Numbered from the stretch's first letter, positions 8,648-17,118 are shown. The stretch: DNA of 64,000 nt from Negativicutes bacterium (GCA_031292035.1 JARLHX010000398.1:1-64000), one strand, 5' to 3'. The notes: generated from the sequence alone by a model not told the origin. Translations and numbers: made by a program.

Positions 8648-9949
8648 CTAGCCAAGCGGCGTGGCAAAAATGTTAGTCATTTTTGCCTCCTCCACCTTTT
8701 GTTTGATAGCGTTGACATCGGTTGTATAAAGATTTTTTTTCTTCATGCTCTCAAAATAAACCGAACCGGAAAAGGTATACTTCTTCGTCAGGCCTTCTTT
8801 TGTCTGCATCTGTTCCCTTACATGGGCGATGGCATCCCCGCAGGCCAGGCTGACCGGCAATTCCAGTGGCTGCTGCCCGAACGCCGCCCGGGCGGCGTTG
8901 TGGCCGGCCAGGGTACCGGTAACAATGGCTTCGGTGTGCCCCACCAGCAGACCCGCCTTTTCACCGCCGCAGAAAACATTCTCCAGTCCTTCGACCTTGA
9001 GGGCGTTATCCCGGGGCAGCATCCCCAGATAGCGCATCGAATTGCCGATACCGCCCGAGTAGGGATCTTCGAACCGGGCGTTCTCAAACCCTGGAATCTG
9101 GCGGAGCATCTCCAAAGGATAGTAGGCGGTCATTAATTTAGCGTGCCCGGTGTCCAGCAGGACGATATTTTCGGCGAATTCCTTTAAGGCATATTGCTGG
9201 CAGGCTTTCTGCCCCAGTGATTCCATACTTTTTTGCAGCGCCGCCGGTACAGCCACCACACAAACGCCGGTGCGATTGAGTTCCTCGACAATTTTGTCTG
9301 ACAAAGACTCCTTAAACAGTTTGCATGATCCGCTCATGGCGCCCAGCGATCCATCTGCCTTGGCCCCCATGATTTCCGCCACACCGGCCTTAGCGGCAAT
9401 GCTGAACCGCGGCCCGAAGGTCGGGCAACGGTAGATGCACATCACACAGCCGTTGCCGTACTTCATGCAGTTGCCCTGGGGACCGGCTGTTCCGGCGGCG
9501 TCGACAAAGGCATCGCCGGCGGTGACAATATCGGAGTCGCCATGGTGTCCTTCGGCGATGACCTTGCTGATCTTACTGCCTGCCTTTTCAATATCTTTCA
9601 CCCGGGCGTGCATGTGCAGTTTGATCCCGGCCTTGAGAATGGCCCGCTTGACACTTGGTTCGGCCAATGCCACGTCATACAGGCTGGCGTGCTTATGCCC
9701 GGGAAAGTCCATATTGCGATGCCGCGAAATTTGGTCAGTGACCTGAAACAAGTCCCCGCCGCCCATGGCCAGCATCTCCTCGGTAGCCGTGAAACGACCG
9801 TTGTTGCGCATAATTCCGCCGACCAGTCCGGTCCCCAGCAACATATCGGTACGCTCGAACAATTCCACCTCGCAGCCGGCTTTACGGGCGGCAAGGGCCG
9901 CCGCTGTGCCGGCCCAGCCGCCGCCAACGATAACCACATTCTTCGCCAT
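8648..9949 (-). CDS. FAD-dependent oxidoreductase, last gene of the mutase operon
   Basis: 433 aa. The N-terminal dinucleotide motif VVIVGGGWAG (residues 5-14) and the following ELFER acidic turn bind FAD. A second signature near residue 330 (NVFCGGEKAGLLVGHTEAIVTG) is like the FAD-closing motif of GidA/TrmFO and succinate-dehydrogenase-type flavoproteins. A Cys cluster GNGCVMCIYRCPTFGP (about 170-185) is unusual and could be redox active. The reaction is unknown; an amino or hydroxy intermediate from the upstream enzymes is the likely substrate. aggagg precedes the ATG, 18 bp after the PLP gene stop, so the two are co-transcribed. Confidence 0.8.
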   Translation of the reverse strand: MAKNVVIVGGGWAGTAAALAARKAGCEVELFERTDMLLGTGLVGGIMRNNGRFTATEEMLAMGGGDLFQVTDQISRHRNMDFPGHKHASLYDVALAEPSVKRAILKAGIKLHMHARVKDIEKAGSKISKVIAEGHHGDSDIVTAGDAFVDAAGTAGPQGNCMKYGNGCVMCIYRCPTFGPRFSIAAKAGVAEIMGAKADGSLGAMSGSCKLFKESLSDKIVEELNRTGVCVVAVPAALQKSMESLGQKACQQYALKEFAENIVLLDTGHAKLMTAYYPLEMLRQIPGFENARFEDPYSGGIGNSMRYLGMLPRDNALKVEGLENVFCGGEKAGLLVGHTEAIVTGTLAGHNAARAAFGQQPLELPVSLACGDAIAHVREQMQTKEGLTKKYTFSGSVYFESMKKKNLYTTDVNAIKQKVEEAKMTNIFATPLG

Positions 9950-9967
9950 ACTTGCCCCTCCTTGGTG

Positions 9968-11431
9968 CTAAATTACCCCGGCGTGCCGACAAACGATCTC
10001 GATCAGGCGAACCAGTCCCTTGACGGCGTACCGGGTCACATCCGGCAGCAGGTTGCCCTTGCTGTCGGTGGTAGCCAGGTCAGGCGAAATATAGATATTC
10101 CCATCATAAGCCACAGTCGGAATGACCCCCATCTGAGCCATGCCGGTCTGGAAGAGGTTGGTGCCGGAATACATATCCTCGATGGAAAAAATGGGTATGC
10201 CCAGTTCGCCATGCTTCCAGGTGCCTTCGTAGTTGACCTCCACCGCGCGGGAGTTATAGGACTTGGAAATGATGATCCCTGCTTTGAGTTTGGAGTCGAT
10301 ATGACTGAATTCTTCCTTGACGATTTTCTCCAGATCATCCACCGACTTGGTCAACACTTCCGGGGTATCGCGGAGCACTTTGAGGGCCTGAATCTGGGTG
10401 GCCAGGGCCTCTTTGCCGGCGTCGAATGTGACATAGGCGGCCTTGCCATAAGAACCGGTGGTACCCCAGCGATCGCCGTGCATCCCCAGTGCCCGGCGGA
10501 TAGACACCATGACCTCTTCTTTGCCGATAATCAGGCCGCTGGTGGCTGCTCCGGTCGCCTTGTCCATGCTGTAGATAATGGCGTCGCAGCCTGTCTTGCG
10601 CGGGTCGCTGCCGACAAAGGGCATGCCCCAGGCGTTGTCCATCACAAAGGGTATCCCATAATAGTGAGCGATTTCGGCGTACAGTTTCTGCAGTTCCGGG
10701 GTGCCGTCCTTGTCCTTGGCACCATAGCCATAGCCTGGCGTTTCATAGGCCAAAGAGGTGATGCCTGTCAGCATATCACGATGAATATCGGCAATTTTTT
10801 TGACTTCCTCAAAGCTCTTGCGCGGATCAACATCAGTCAGGAGAGGCACCGGATGATACTTGATGCCGTGGACGTCGTATTTAGCTCCTACCAGGCGGGT
10901 AATCACGGTGTCGAGATTATTTTGCCGCTTGCCGTAAAAGCCCAGTTCTCCTGCGGTCGAGCCGCGGTCGGCAATAATGTCCTTGTAGCGGGCCGGATAG
11001 GGCCGGCCATAGCCCCCCTGGTGATGGAAATGCTTTTCATAGGGAGCGATGTAGCGCGCCCGGTAGTTGTCGCCGCGCCCCAGGTTGGGCGGCGTAAACA
11101 GCGAATCGAAGGCCACCCACAACCCGGCCTCGCAGGTACTGGTGGGCGCAGCGTCATATTCGTCGCCATAGACGCTTTTGACGATTTCCCGGATGTCATC
11201 CACCAGTTTGGACAGGGGCACCACTTCCCTCGCCAGTGCCTCGCCGGCGTGCATAATATCGTCTCTGAGCGGAGCCGGGCAACCCGAAATAGCGCCAGTC
11301 AGACCAAATTTGCCGCGCAGTTCTTTGGGAATGCCGATCTCGTCGGCGGCGGCGCGGGCTTCGGCGTAGATGTTGGGAATGCTCATCTGCAAATGCTTGT
11401 ACATTTGATACTTGAATTTGAATTTCGCCAT
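9968..11431 (-). CDS. Fold-type-I PLP-dependent enzyme of the mutase operon
   Basis: 487 aa from the ATG at 11429-11431, chosen because the GGGGG ribosome site lies inside the longer TTG frame. The cofactor lysine is most likely K291 in IIYSMDKATGAATSG, preceded by VMDNAWGMPFVGSD, whose Asp would hold the pyridine nitrogen. The sequence is aminotransferase/lyase-like, but I cannot assign it to tryptophanase, aminotransferase V or another named subgroup. The N-terminal region is rich in Gly/Tyr/His (HHQGGYGRPYPARY). It starts directly after the RidA gene, which fits RidA removing enamine/imine products of a PLP enzyme. Confidence 0.8.
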   Translation of the reverse strand: MAKFKFKYQMYKHLQMSIPNIYAEARAAADEIGIPKELRGKFGLTGAISGCPAPLRDDIMHAGEALAREVVPLSKLVDDIREIVKSVYGDEYDAAPTSTCEAGLWVAFDSLFTPPNLGRGDNYRARYIAPYEKHFHHQGGYGRPYPARYKDIIADRGSTAGELGFYGKRQNNLDTVITRLVGAKYDVHGIKYHPVPLLTDVDPRKSFEEVKKIADIHRDMLTGITSLAYETPGYGYGAKDKDGTPELQKLYAEIAHYYGIPFVMDNAWGMPFVGSDPRKTGCDAIIYSMDKATGAATSGLIIGKEEVMVSIRRALGMHGDRWGTTGSYGKAAYVTFDAGKEALATQIQALKVLRDTPEVLTKSVDDLEKIVKEEFSHIDSKLKAGIIISKSYNSRAVEVNYEGTWKHGELGIPIFSIEDMYSGTNLFQTGMAQMGVIPTVAYDGNIYISPDLATTDSKGNLLPDVTRYAVKGLVRLIEIVCRHAGVI

Positions 11432-11453
11432 TGCTTTGTCCCCCTGCTGCAAA

Positions 11454-11912
11454 TTATTTCACTTTCACGATCATTTCCACTTCACAGGCTGCGTCCAGCG
11501 GCAGTTCGTTCACCCCGACGGCCGATCGGGCATGGGCGCCTTTGTCGCCGAACACCTTGCCGAGCAATTCGGAGGCACCGTTGATCACCTTGGGCTGGCC
11601 GCTAAATCCCGACGCGCTGTTAACAAATCCGGTGACCTTCACGACCTGCTCCACATTGTCAAGACTGCCAATCTGGGCCTTGATGACGCTAAGACAATTC
11701 AGGGCACAGGTTTTTGCCGCTTCATACCCTTGCGCCTCATCCAGGTCTTTCCCAAGTTTTCCTTTGAATTTCACTTCCCCGTTCACCAACGGAATCTGGC
11801 CGGCAGTGTAAACATAGCCATCCACTTTGACTGCAGGTACATATGCCGCCACCGGCTTCGGCGCCGAAGGCAGCTCTATCCCCATTTCCTTTAGCTTGTT
11901 TTCCGCACTCAT
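11454..11912 (-). CDS. RidA (YjgF/YER057c) family enamine/imine deaminase
   Basis: 152 aa from the ATG at 11910-11912, which has aggggg upstream; a GTG start six codons earlier would contain that site. Typical features: VKVDGYVYTAGQIPLVNGEV, the central VIKAQIGSLDNVEQVVKVTGFV and the catalytic-Arg segment ARSAVGVNELPLDAACEVEMI. RidA proteins hydrolyse reactive 2-aminoacrylate-like enamines released by PLP enzymes. Its place between the B12 mutase and the PLP enzyme, in one tightly packed operon, suggests it handles a pathway intermediate rather than serving as general housekeeping. Confidence 0.9.
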   Translation of the reverse strand: MSAENKLKEMGIELPSAPKPVAAYVPAVKVDGYVYTAGQIPLVNGEVKFKGKLGKDLDEAQGYEAAKTCALNCLSVIKAQIGSLDNVEQVVKVTGFVNSASGFSGQPKVINGASELLGKVFGDKGAHARSAVGVNELPLDAACEVEMIVKVK

Positions 11913-11991
11913 ATCATTCACCCCCTTCACTTCATTATGGTTTCCAGCACCAAAAAATCCATGAGCAGTTCTGGCAATTATTTGCCTGCTG

Positions 11992-13824
11992 TCAGGTTTT
12001 TTTGCGGGTTTTGACGGTTGTTACCGTGTCCTTTCCCGTCCGGCCGGGGTAAGCCCCATCCTCACGGCTGCCGAGGATGCCTTTATGGATGGCTGACACA
12101 AAATCGCCGGACTTAAATACATCATCCAGAACTTGCTCGATCTTACCGATCAGCGTTTCGGCATGGGCTTTGGCCTGACTCGTCGGTGAAATCCCCGCCT
12201 GCCCTAAAAAGCGGAAACTTTCCTGGACCGCCCTGAGGGTGTCCACTTTTGCCGGAACCGAAATCGGCCCGCCTGAATAGGCTTCGTCGGTAGAGGCGAT
12301 GGAAATGGCGTCCACGCCGAGTGATGCCGCCAGACAGGCATGCAGAGCGGTAGAAGTCGCCGACTGTACCCGGTCTTCGGTGTGGGTAAGAAAACCGATG
12401 GGTGCCCCGGGCCAGATAGGAGCGTTGATAATCCGCCTAAGCGCGTAGACCTTCGCGGCGTTGTAATCAATATAATTATCAGCCATCAGTCCTTCGATCA
12501 TCACTTCCGGCGAAAAGGCAAAAAGCGGCTGCAGAATCGGCCTGGCACCGAGCATGATTGCCAGATCGCTGACAATCAGCATCCCGGCGATCGCCTTGTG
12601 GGCCGGCACACCAGCCAATTCTTCGTTGGTCACTACATCAAACGGCAAATTGTATTTTTTGGCATAAAGAATGCTGTGATAACCATCCACCGTCATTCGT
12701 GCCGGGTCGGTGCCTGCCCCCAAAGCACCATAACAAATATTGATCTTGGTCAAATCGGCACCGATTTTTCCGGCCAGCACCACCGTCTCCGGAGTGTTGA
12801 GACCGCGGTGTGCCCGCACCTGCCACAAGGTCGACGGTTCCAGACCGGCGTGGATGCGATTCAGGTTGGCCGGCGTGATGACTGTGCCGTCTTCCTGGTG
12901 GGTCAGAAACCCATCCAAAAAGCCTTCTGTCCGCGCCCCCCAGGATGGATCAAAATGTACCACCCCGTCCACTCCCCAGGCCTCGCTGGCCAGAATGTGG
13001 CCAATATCCATAAAGGGGCAACCGGTGCCATACTGGTTGAAAATTAGCGGCTTTGAGCGGCTGTGCTGAAGTTTGAGCACCGACATCCGGGCTTTGGTCT
13101 CCGCCAAATAGTTTTCCAGCCCAACGACCTCTTCTTTGGTGAAGCGCCTGGTTTTAGGGTGATGCTCGCCGGTGGCATAATACTTTTGCGGCAAATCACC
13201 GCAAATTTCGGGATAATGATAAAACAGCTGGCCGTTTCCTTCGCGATTGCGCCAACGCTCTACATCCCATAGTTCATCCCGCAGCTTGGCACGCTCGACT
13301 CCCGGTGAAGTCTTATCCTTCACCCATTGAAGAATACTATCGGTTATCCGACCGAGCTTCATGCCGATGTTGGGATGGGCGTAACGGTAGTCATACCCGG
13401 CAGTCATATCCGGCTTTGTCTTTTGGGAACGGGTGGGATCAGGAATATACTCCCGTCTTTCGATAAAAGCAACGACCTCTTCCACCGTTGTGCCTGGACC
13501 AAACCCGGCGTCAAATCCCAGTTCGGCTGCCAGCTCGCGCCGGATGGCCATGCCACCGATACCCAGCCGTGTTCTCGCCCTGATGCCGGCGGCATCTGCC
13601 TGGTCGATGAACCGGGCCAGAAGTTCGGCGACACCATAGCCCAGCGTCCGGCTAATCAGCAGAGTGGTCACCTCCTGCTGAATTGCCTGCTCGATGATTT
13701 CCTCCGACGCCAGGTCGGGCGGCAAGAGTATGGTCTCGTAGCCTGCCTGATTCAGCCCCCTGGCAATCATTTTCAACCCGATATCATGCACTGGATCGAG
13801 CGGCGCCAATAGTATCCTCGTCAT
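11992..13824 (-). CDS. Predicted adenosylcobalamin-dependent mutase: B12-binding domain fused to TIM barrel
   Basis: 610 aa. Residues 1-130 form a B12-binding domain: the His loop LDPVHDIGLKM (H13), the LLISRTLG segment, GIGGMAI and ELGFDAGFGPGT, the last almost identical to my memory of lysine 5,6-aminomutase KamE. Residues about 200-560 look like the TIM barrel of glutamate mutase E (KINICYGALGAGTDPARM, TALHACLAASLGVDAISIASTDEAY). Oddity: the motif is DxxHxxG, with Pro where DxHxxG has Asp and the Asp one residue further from His. It should rearrange a carbon skeleton or amino group by radical chemistry. The substrate is unknown. It overlaps the upstream 81-aa gene by 4 bp (ATG within the stop region), which suggests translational coupling. 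Confidence 0.8.
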   Translation of the reverse strand: MTRILLAPLDPVHDIGLKMIARGLNQAGYETILLPPDLASEEIIEQAIQQEVTTLLISRTLGYGVAELLARFIDQADAAGIRARTRLGIGGMAIRRELAAELGFDAGFGPGTTVEEVVAFIERREYIPDPTRSQKTKPDMTAGYDYRYAHPNIGMKLGRITDSILQWVKDKTSPGVERAKLRDELWDVERWRNREGNGQLFYHYPEICGDLPQKYYATGEHHPKTRRFTKEEVVGLENYLAETKARMSVLKLQHSRSKPLIFNQYGTGCPFMDIGHILASEAWGVDGVVHFDPSWGARTEGFLDGFLTHQEDGTVITPANLNRIHAGLEPSTLWQVRAHRGLNTPETVVLAGKIGADLTKINICYGALGAGTDPARMTVDGYHSILYAKKYNLPFDVVTNEELAGVPAHKAIAGMLIVSDLAIMLGARPILQPLFAFSPEVMIEGLMADNYIDYNAAKVYALRRIINAPIWPGAPIGFLTHTEDRVQSATSTALHACLAASLGVDAISIASTDEAYSGGPISVPAKVDTLRAVQESFRFLGQAGISPTSQAKAHAETLIGKIEQVLDDVFKSGDFVSAIHKGILGSREDGAYPGRTGKDTVTTVKTRKKT

Positions 13825-14066
13825 TCCGCCGCCTCCCCGGAATCTCTCAGCAACCAGCGATAACGATCAGAAGGACGATAGACATAGGCGCGGCCTCTCA
13901 CCCGGGTCCCGGGCCCTTCGTACTGGGCGAAGACAACATCCACGTCACTGAAGCCCCAACCCTTCAGCAATCTGAGCATCAAGCTGCGCCCGTCATTCTC
14001 ATTGTCACAAACAAAAAAAGTTTCCACATCCAGCGCATCCATGATCTGTTCCTCTGGTTTTACCAT
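13821..14066 (-). CDS. Small 81-aa protein coupled to the B12 mutase
   Basis: 81 aa, soluble, ending in acidic residues. It begins MVKPEEQIMDALDVETFFVC, then NENDGRSLMLRLLKGWGF and a short beta-rich part (RVRGRAYVYRPSDRYRWLL). An excellent aggagg lies 7 bases before the ATG. The 4-bp overlap with the 610-aa gene implies equimolar expression, as for small subunits of other B12 mutases (OraS, MutS), but I see no sequence similarity to those. I do not recognise the family. Confidence 0.7.
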   Translation of the reverse strand: MVKPEEQIMDALDVETFFVCDNENDGRSLMLRLLKGWGFSDVDVVFAQYEGPGTRVRGRAYVYRPSDRYRWLLRDSGEAAE

Positions 14067-14207
14067 TCTTCATCCTCCTGCGCCGCTACTCATCTGTAGT
14101 ATGAACAGGCAATGCGTCGTTATACCCTTGCCGCCATGCAAGAAAAGACCTGGTTTTCACCAAGTCTCCACTGCAGTAGAAGCCGCAAAGCAGACCGCGC
14201 CAGCTTT

Positions 14208-14306
14208 CTATGGCAGACTGTCCACCACATTGATTATTTCCGACTGCCGGTCATCCAGCGCCTGGTCGGGGCGATTGGTGACCCTGTCCTGCTCTTTTCT
14301 TTCCAT
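14208..14306 (-). CDS. 32-aa leader ORF of the mutase operon
   Basis: ATG at 14304-14306, stop TAG at 14208, with gggaggtg ideally placed upstream. The product begins MERKEQDRVTNRPDQALDD and ends VVDSLP: charged, hydrophilic and free of Cys. It ends 141 bp before the 81-aa gene. It could be a regulatory leader peptide or a small subunit. Its support is the ribosome site plus the operon position; there is no homology support. Confidence 0.5.
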   Translation of the reverse strand: MERKEQDRVTNRPDQALDDRQSEIINVVDSLP

Positions 14307-14640
14307 TAAGATTCACCTCCCAAGCCTTCATCTGCCCTTAGTTTTTGAATAAACGCAGCATTCTATTCCGCAGAAAAGCGGCCTTCAGCATTCTTTTTCC
14401 CTTTCGTTTCAGACTGTGCAACGGCTTGAGTATAAAAAAATGCAAAAGTAGTCTCCTCAAAAAGGTTAACAGGAAGGGGTTGGGAAAGGCCAGGTAGAAT
14501 AAAACAGAAACTCTATATCCTTTGTCAGCGAACAACGTTCCTGTGGACAGAATCAAAGAGGCTGAGTTATCGGAATTTGCCGAGACGACAAAACATCCTG
14601 ACAAAAAAGAACTCATTAAAAAACCGAGGAGGTTCAATTT
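14307..14640. other. Divergent promoter region between the mutase operon and the MFS gene
   Basis: 334 bp without a supported gene. Leftward it carries the ribosome site of the 32-aa ORF and a small hairpin (CCGC TTTTCT GCGG) between two AGAATGCTG copies at about 14360-14400. I found no B12 riboswitch signature and no sigma-54 promoter. Rightward, agaggagg-type sequence serves the MFS start. Confidence 0.4.
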
Positions 14641-15939
14641 ATGGAGAATACGGGACCCGGAGCAAGCGGTGTTAATCCAGCACAACCCACTGTATACAGA
14701 GTTACTCTTGTCCTAATATTATTAATTACCTTACTGATTGCGTATCTGGATCGGGTAAATGTTTCTGTTCTCCTGGCAGACAATGCCTTTCTTACCGAAA
14801 TGGGCATAAAAGGCCAGCCAGTCCAGATGGGGCTGCTCATGACCTTGTTCTTGATTGCCTATGGAGTTTCCAACGTCTTTCTTAGCCCGCTCGGCGATAT
14901 CCTGGGACCACGGAAAGCAATGTGTCTCTCCATTCTTCTGTGGGGTGCCTCACTGTGCCTAGGCGGTATTGCCGCCACCTTTACGATTATGTTGGCGGCA
15001 AGAGTCATTCTCGGAATCGGCGAGGGCATGCACTGGCCGATGCAAAGCAAATATGTAAAGAACTGGTTTCCGCCGCATGAGCGAGGTAAGGCGAATGCGG
15101 TCTGGGTCGTCGGACTAATGGCCGGCCCGGCGATTACCATGCCTTTTCTGACTTGGATTATCCAGGCTTATGGCTGGCGTAACAGCTTTTTCGTCCTGGT
15201 GGCCTTCGGATTACTGCCGCTGATCTTGCTGTGGTTCTGGACGACGGATTTTCCCAATCAGAATAAAAGGGTAAATCAGGCTGAGCGTGACCTGATCGAA
15301 GCAGGACAAAAGGCCGAAAAAGAGCTCGAAGCACAGGCTGGCCATACTACGGTATGGGAGAATATGAAAGTATTTATTTTTAATTATCGCTTCTGGTTGG
15401 TCACTCTGTACTATTTCTGCCTGGCGTCGATATTCTGGGGAACAATGGCGTGGTTGCCCTCTTACCTCAAAGTGGCGCGCGGCTTTTCCTGGACCGCAAT
15501 GGGTGCATGGTCTTCGCTCCCCTACCTCCTCGGCATCGCCAGCGTGCTGGCATCCGGATATATCTCAGACAGGATGGGGCGACGGGCTCCCATATGTGTC
15601 GTTTCTATGCTCGGCGCTGCTGCCGGAATCTATTTCGGGGCTTATGCCCCAGACAATACAACAGCCGCCATTCTGCTGTCATTAGGGATTGCCTCCATCG
15701 GTCTCGGTATCGCGCCAGCTTGGGCCATGGTGCAGCATATCGTTCCTGGCAAGGCTATTGGAGCCGGTGCGGGCATGATGAATGGCATTTCCAATGGCGG
15801 ATCAGCATTTTCGCCGGTTCTGATAGGCTTTTTTATCAGTTTGAGCGGCGGCAGTTATATCGGTGGTCTGATGTTCTTGGTCGGATTAGGCATATTTGCG
15901 GCCTGCTGTGCGGCCGTATTATCGTACCAAAAATATTAA
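14641..15939 (+). CDS. MFS transporter of the anion:cation symporter (sugar-acid/organic-acid) type
   Basis: 432 aa with 12 predicted helices. The loop after helix 2, LSPLGDILGPRKAMCLS, is the family's D-R-x-G-type motif. Helix 4-5 features (ARVILGIGEGMHWPMQSKYVKNWFPPHERGKANAVWVVG) are typical of the ACS family (hexuronate, galactonate, tartrate carriers). A cytoplasmic linker (about 205-240) is charged. ATG with gaggagg upstream. It is divergent from the mutase operon and has its own terminator, so it may import that pathway's substrate; the evidence for this is position only. Confidence 0.85.
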   Translation: MENTGPGASGVNPAQPTVYRVTLVLILLITLLIAYLDRVNVSVLLADNAFLTEMGIKGQPVQMGLLMTLFLIAYGVSNVFLSPLGDILGPRKAMCLSILLWGASLCLGGIAATFTIMLAARVILGIGEGMHWPMQSKYVKNWFPPHERGKANAVWVVGLMAGPAITMPFLTWIIQAYGWRNSFFVLVAFGLLPLILLWFWTTDFPNQNKRVNQAERDLIEAGQKAEKELEAQAGHTTVWENMKVFIFNYRFWLVTLYYFCLASIFWGTMAWLPSYLKVARGFSWTAMGAWSSLPYLLGIASVLASGYISDRMGRRAPICVVSMLGAAAGIYFGAYAPDNTTAAILLSLGIASIGLGIAPAWAMVQHIVPGKAIGAGAGMMNGISNGGSAFSPVLIGFFISLSGGSYIGGLMFLVGLGIFAACCAAVLSYQKY

Positions 15940-15955
15940 TCCTGTTCCCGCGAAT

Positions 15956-16016
15956 AATAGGGCGCAGCCGTCAGGGAAGAAACAGTTTCTCCTGCTGGCT
16001 GCGCCCTATTTGTTTT
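15956..16016 (+). terminator. Terminator of the MFS gene
   Basis: AATAGGGCGCAGCC (15956-15969) pairs with GGCTGCGCCCTATT (15997-16010), followed by TGTTTTT. Confidence 0.85.
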
Positions 16017-16068
16017 TGTCGGAAACATTTGCTATAATCGAAGTAATTAGACCCACCCCCCACGGGGG
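16010..16068 (+). promoter_or_regulatory. Promoter and GC-rich operator of the CsoR/CstR-family gene
   Basis: TTGTTT (16010-16015), 17-bp spacer, TATAAT (16033-16038). Just downstream, CCCCCC-AC-GGGGG (16056-16068) is the C-run/G-run inverted repeat expected for CsoR-family operators, so autoregulation is likely. The -35 overlaps the end of the MFS terminator. Confidence 0.65.
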
Positions 16069-16086
16069 AGAAGGAAAGGTGCGATT

Positions 16087-16359
16087 ATGGTGAATTCGCC
16101 GGTCCGCAGCGAAGTGCTCAATCGGCTGCGCAACGTCAAAGGCCACCTTGCCGGGATAGAGAGAATGGTCGAAGAAGAACAAGAATGTCGCAATGTTTTG
16201 ATTCAGCTCTCTGCTGTACGATCCTCCATCGAAAAAATAGGCATTTTTATATTGGAAAACAACGCTGTAGAATGCCTTTTAAAAGATGCAGATCCCAAAC
16301 CGGAAGACCAGGAAAAGGTGGAGCAGGTTGTCAAGCAGATGCTGTCCTTTTTAAAATAA
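16087..16359 (+). CDS. CsoR-family repressor with a CstR-like (persulfide-type) ligand set
   Basis: 90-aa all-helical DUF156/CsoR-family protein. Copper CsoR uses Cys-His-Cys; here C34 (EEQECRN) and C63 (ENNAVECLL) are present but the His position is N59. Cys-Cys without His is what distinguishes the persulfide sensor CstR from copper CsoR, so sulfur or redox sensing is more likely than copper. The copper-type paralogue at 53335-53604 keeps all three residues. aaggaaagg lies before the ATG. It converges with ccdA-tlpA, which also concern thiol chemistry. No sulfurtransferase or TauE-like target is adjacent. Confidence 0.85.
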   Translation: MVNSPVRSEVLNRLRNVKGHLAGIERMVEEEQECRNVLIQLSAVRSSIEKIGIFILENNAVECLLKDADPKPEDQEKVEQVVKQMLSFLK

Positions 16360-16360
16360 T

Positions 16361-16389
16361 AAACCACCGTTCATTTTGAACGGTGGTTT
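16361..16389. terminator. Bidirectional terminator between the repressor and ccdA
   Basis: AAACCACCGTTCA (16361-16373) pairs with TGAACGGTGGTTT (16377-16389) around a three-base loop, with a T run on the right and A-rich sequence on the left. Confidence 0.85.
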
Positions 16390-16416
16390 TTCCATTCCCA
16401 TTTTATCGTGTCTCGC

Positions 16417-17118
16417 CTATTGCCACCAATCGAAAAGAATCCCCAGTCCTTTTTGCACCAGGTTGAAATAAAGCAGACCCCCTGTGACCACCAGCGCCAA
16501 GCCTGCTGCTTTTTGCAGCAGTGGCAACCAACGATACCAGGAACGAATCTGATCGATAAACCGACGGCAAAACAAGGAAAATAACAAGAAGGGTACCGCG
16601 AATCCAGCTGCATAAAAGAGCAGGAGATACACTCCTCGCTCAAGCGTGTTGCCGATCCCGGCGTATGTCAGCACCGAAGCCAGGATGGGTCCGATGCATG
16701 GCGTCCACCCTGCCGTCATCGCCATTCCGAGAAGCATCGCCCCAAACGGCCCTGTTACCGCTCCAGCCTGTAGCGGCCGCCAATCGCGGGCCAGTGCCGG
16801 TAGCTGAATAAAACCCGCCAAGACCAAACCCATGAAAACCATGAATAGCGCCCCGGCTTTACGGATAACCTGCTGATAGTCGAAGAAAAACTGTCCCACC
16901 AGTGAGGCCGTCGCTCCCATCAAGAGAAAAACGATGGTAAAGCCGGCCATGAAAAAAACGGTATTGACCACAAGGCGCCGCTGCGCCGTTTCCGGTTCGG
17001 AGCCGCTTCCGGCAAGCATTGCGATATAAACCGGAATAACCGGCAGCACGCAAGGCGAGACAAAAGAAACAACCCCGGCCATAAACGCCGCCAGCAGTGA
17101 AATATCACTTCCGTCCAC
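16417..17118 (-). CDS. ccdA: CcdA/DsbD-like membrane thiol-electron carrier
   Basis: 233 aa, six helices. The two conserved cysteines sit in SFVSPCVLPVIPVYIAML (helix 1) and AGWTPCIGPILASVL (helix 4), the pair that moves reducing power from cytoplasmic thioredoxin to extracytoplasmic thiol proteins. The start is GTG at 17116-17118 with aggaggg upstream, 10 bp after the tlpA stop, so both are one operon. CcdA probably keeps the TlpA partner reduced, for cytochrome c maturation or spore/envelope redox repair. Confidence 0.9.
   Translation of the reverse strand: MDGSDISLLAAFMAGVVSFVSPCVLPVIPVYIAMLAGSGSEPETAQRRLVVNTVFFMAGFTIVFLLMGATASLVGQFFFDYQQVIRKAGALFMVFMGLVLAGFIQLPALARDWRPLQAGAVTGPFGAMLLGMAMTAGWTPCIGPILASVLTYAGIGNTLERGVYLLLFYAAGFAVPFLLFSLFCRRFIDQIRSWYRWLPLLQKAAGLALVVTGGLLYFNLVQKGLGILFDWWQ

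Noticed and set aside
9542..11584. 680-codon open frame on the + strand
   Set aside because: It lies exactly antisense to the PLP, FAD and RidA genes, has no ribosome site and reads as low-quality protein; it follows from codon bias of the real genes.
14067..14640. Possible cobalamin riboswitch upstream of the B12 mutase operon
   Set aside because: I looked for the conserved B12-box and core and did not find them on the leftward strand.
14522..14716. Charged 64-codon frame upstream of and overlapping the MFS start
   Set aside because: TTG start without a ribosome site; it overlaps the well-supported MFS start in another frame.
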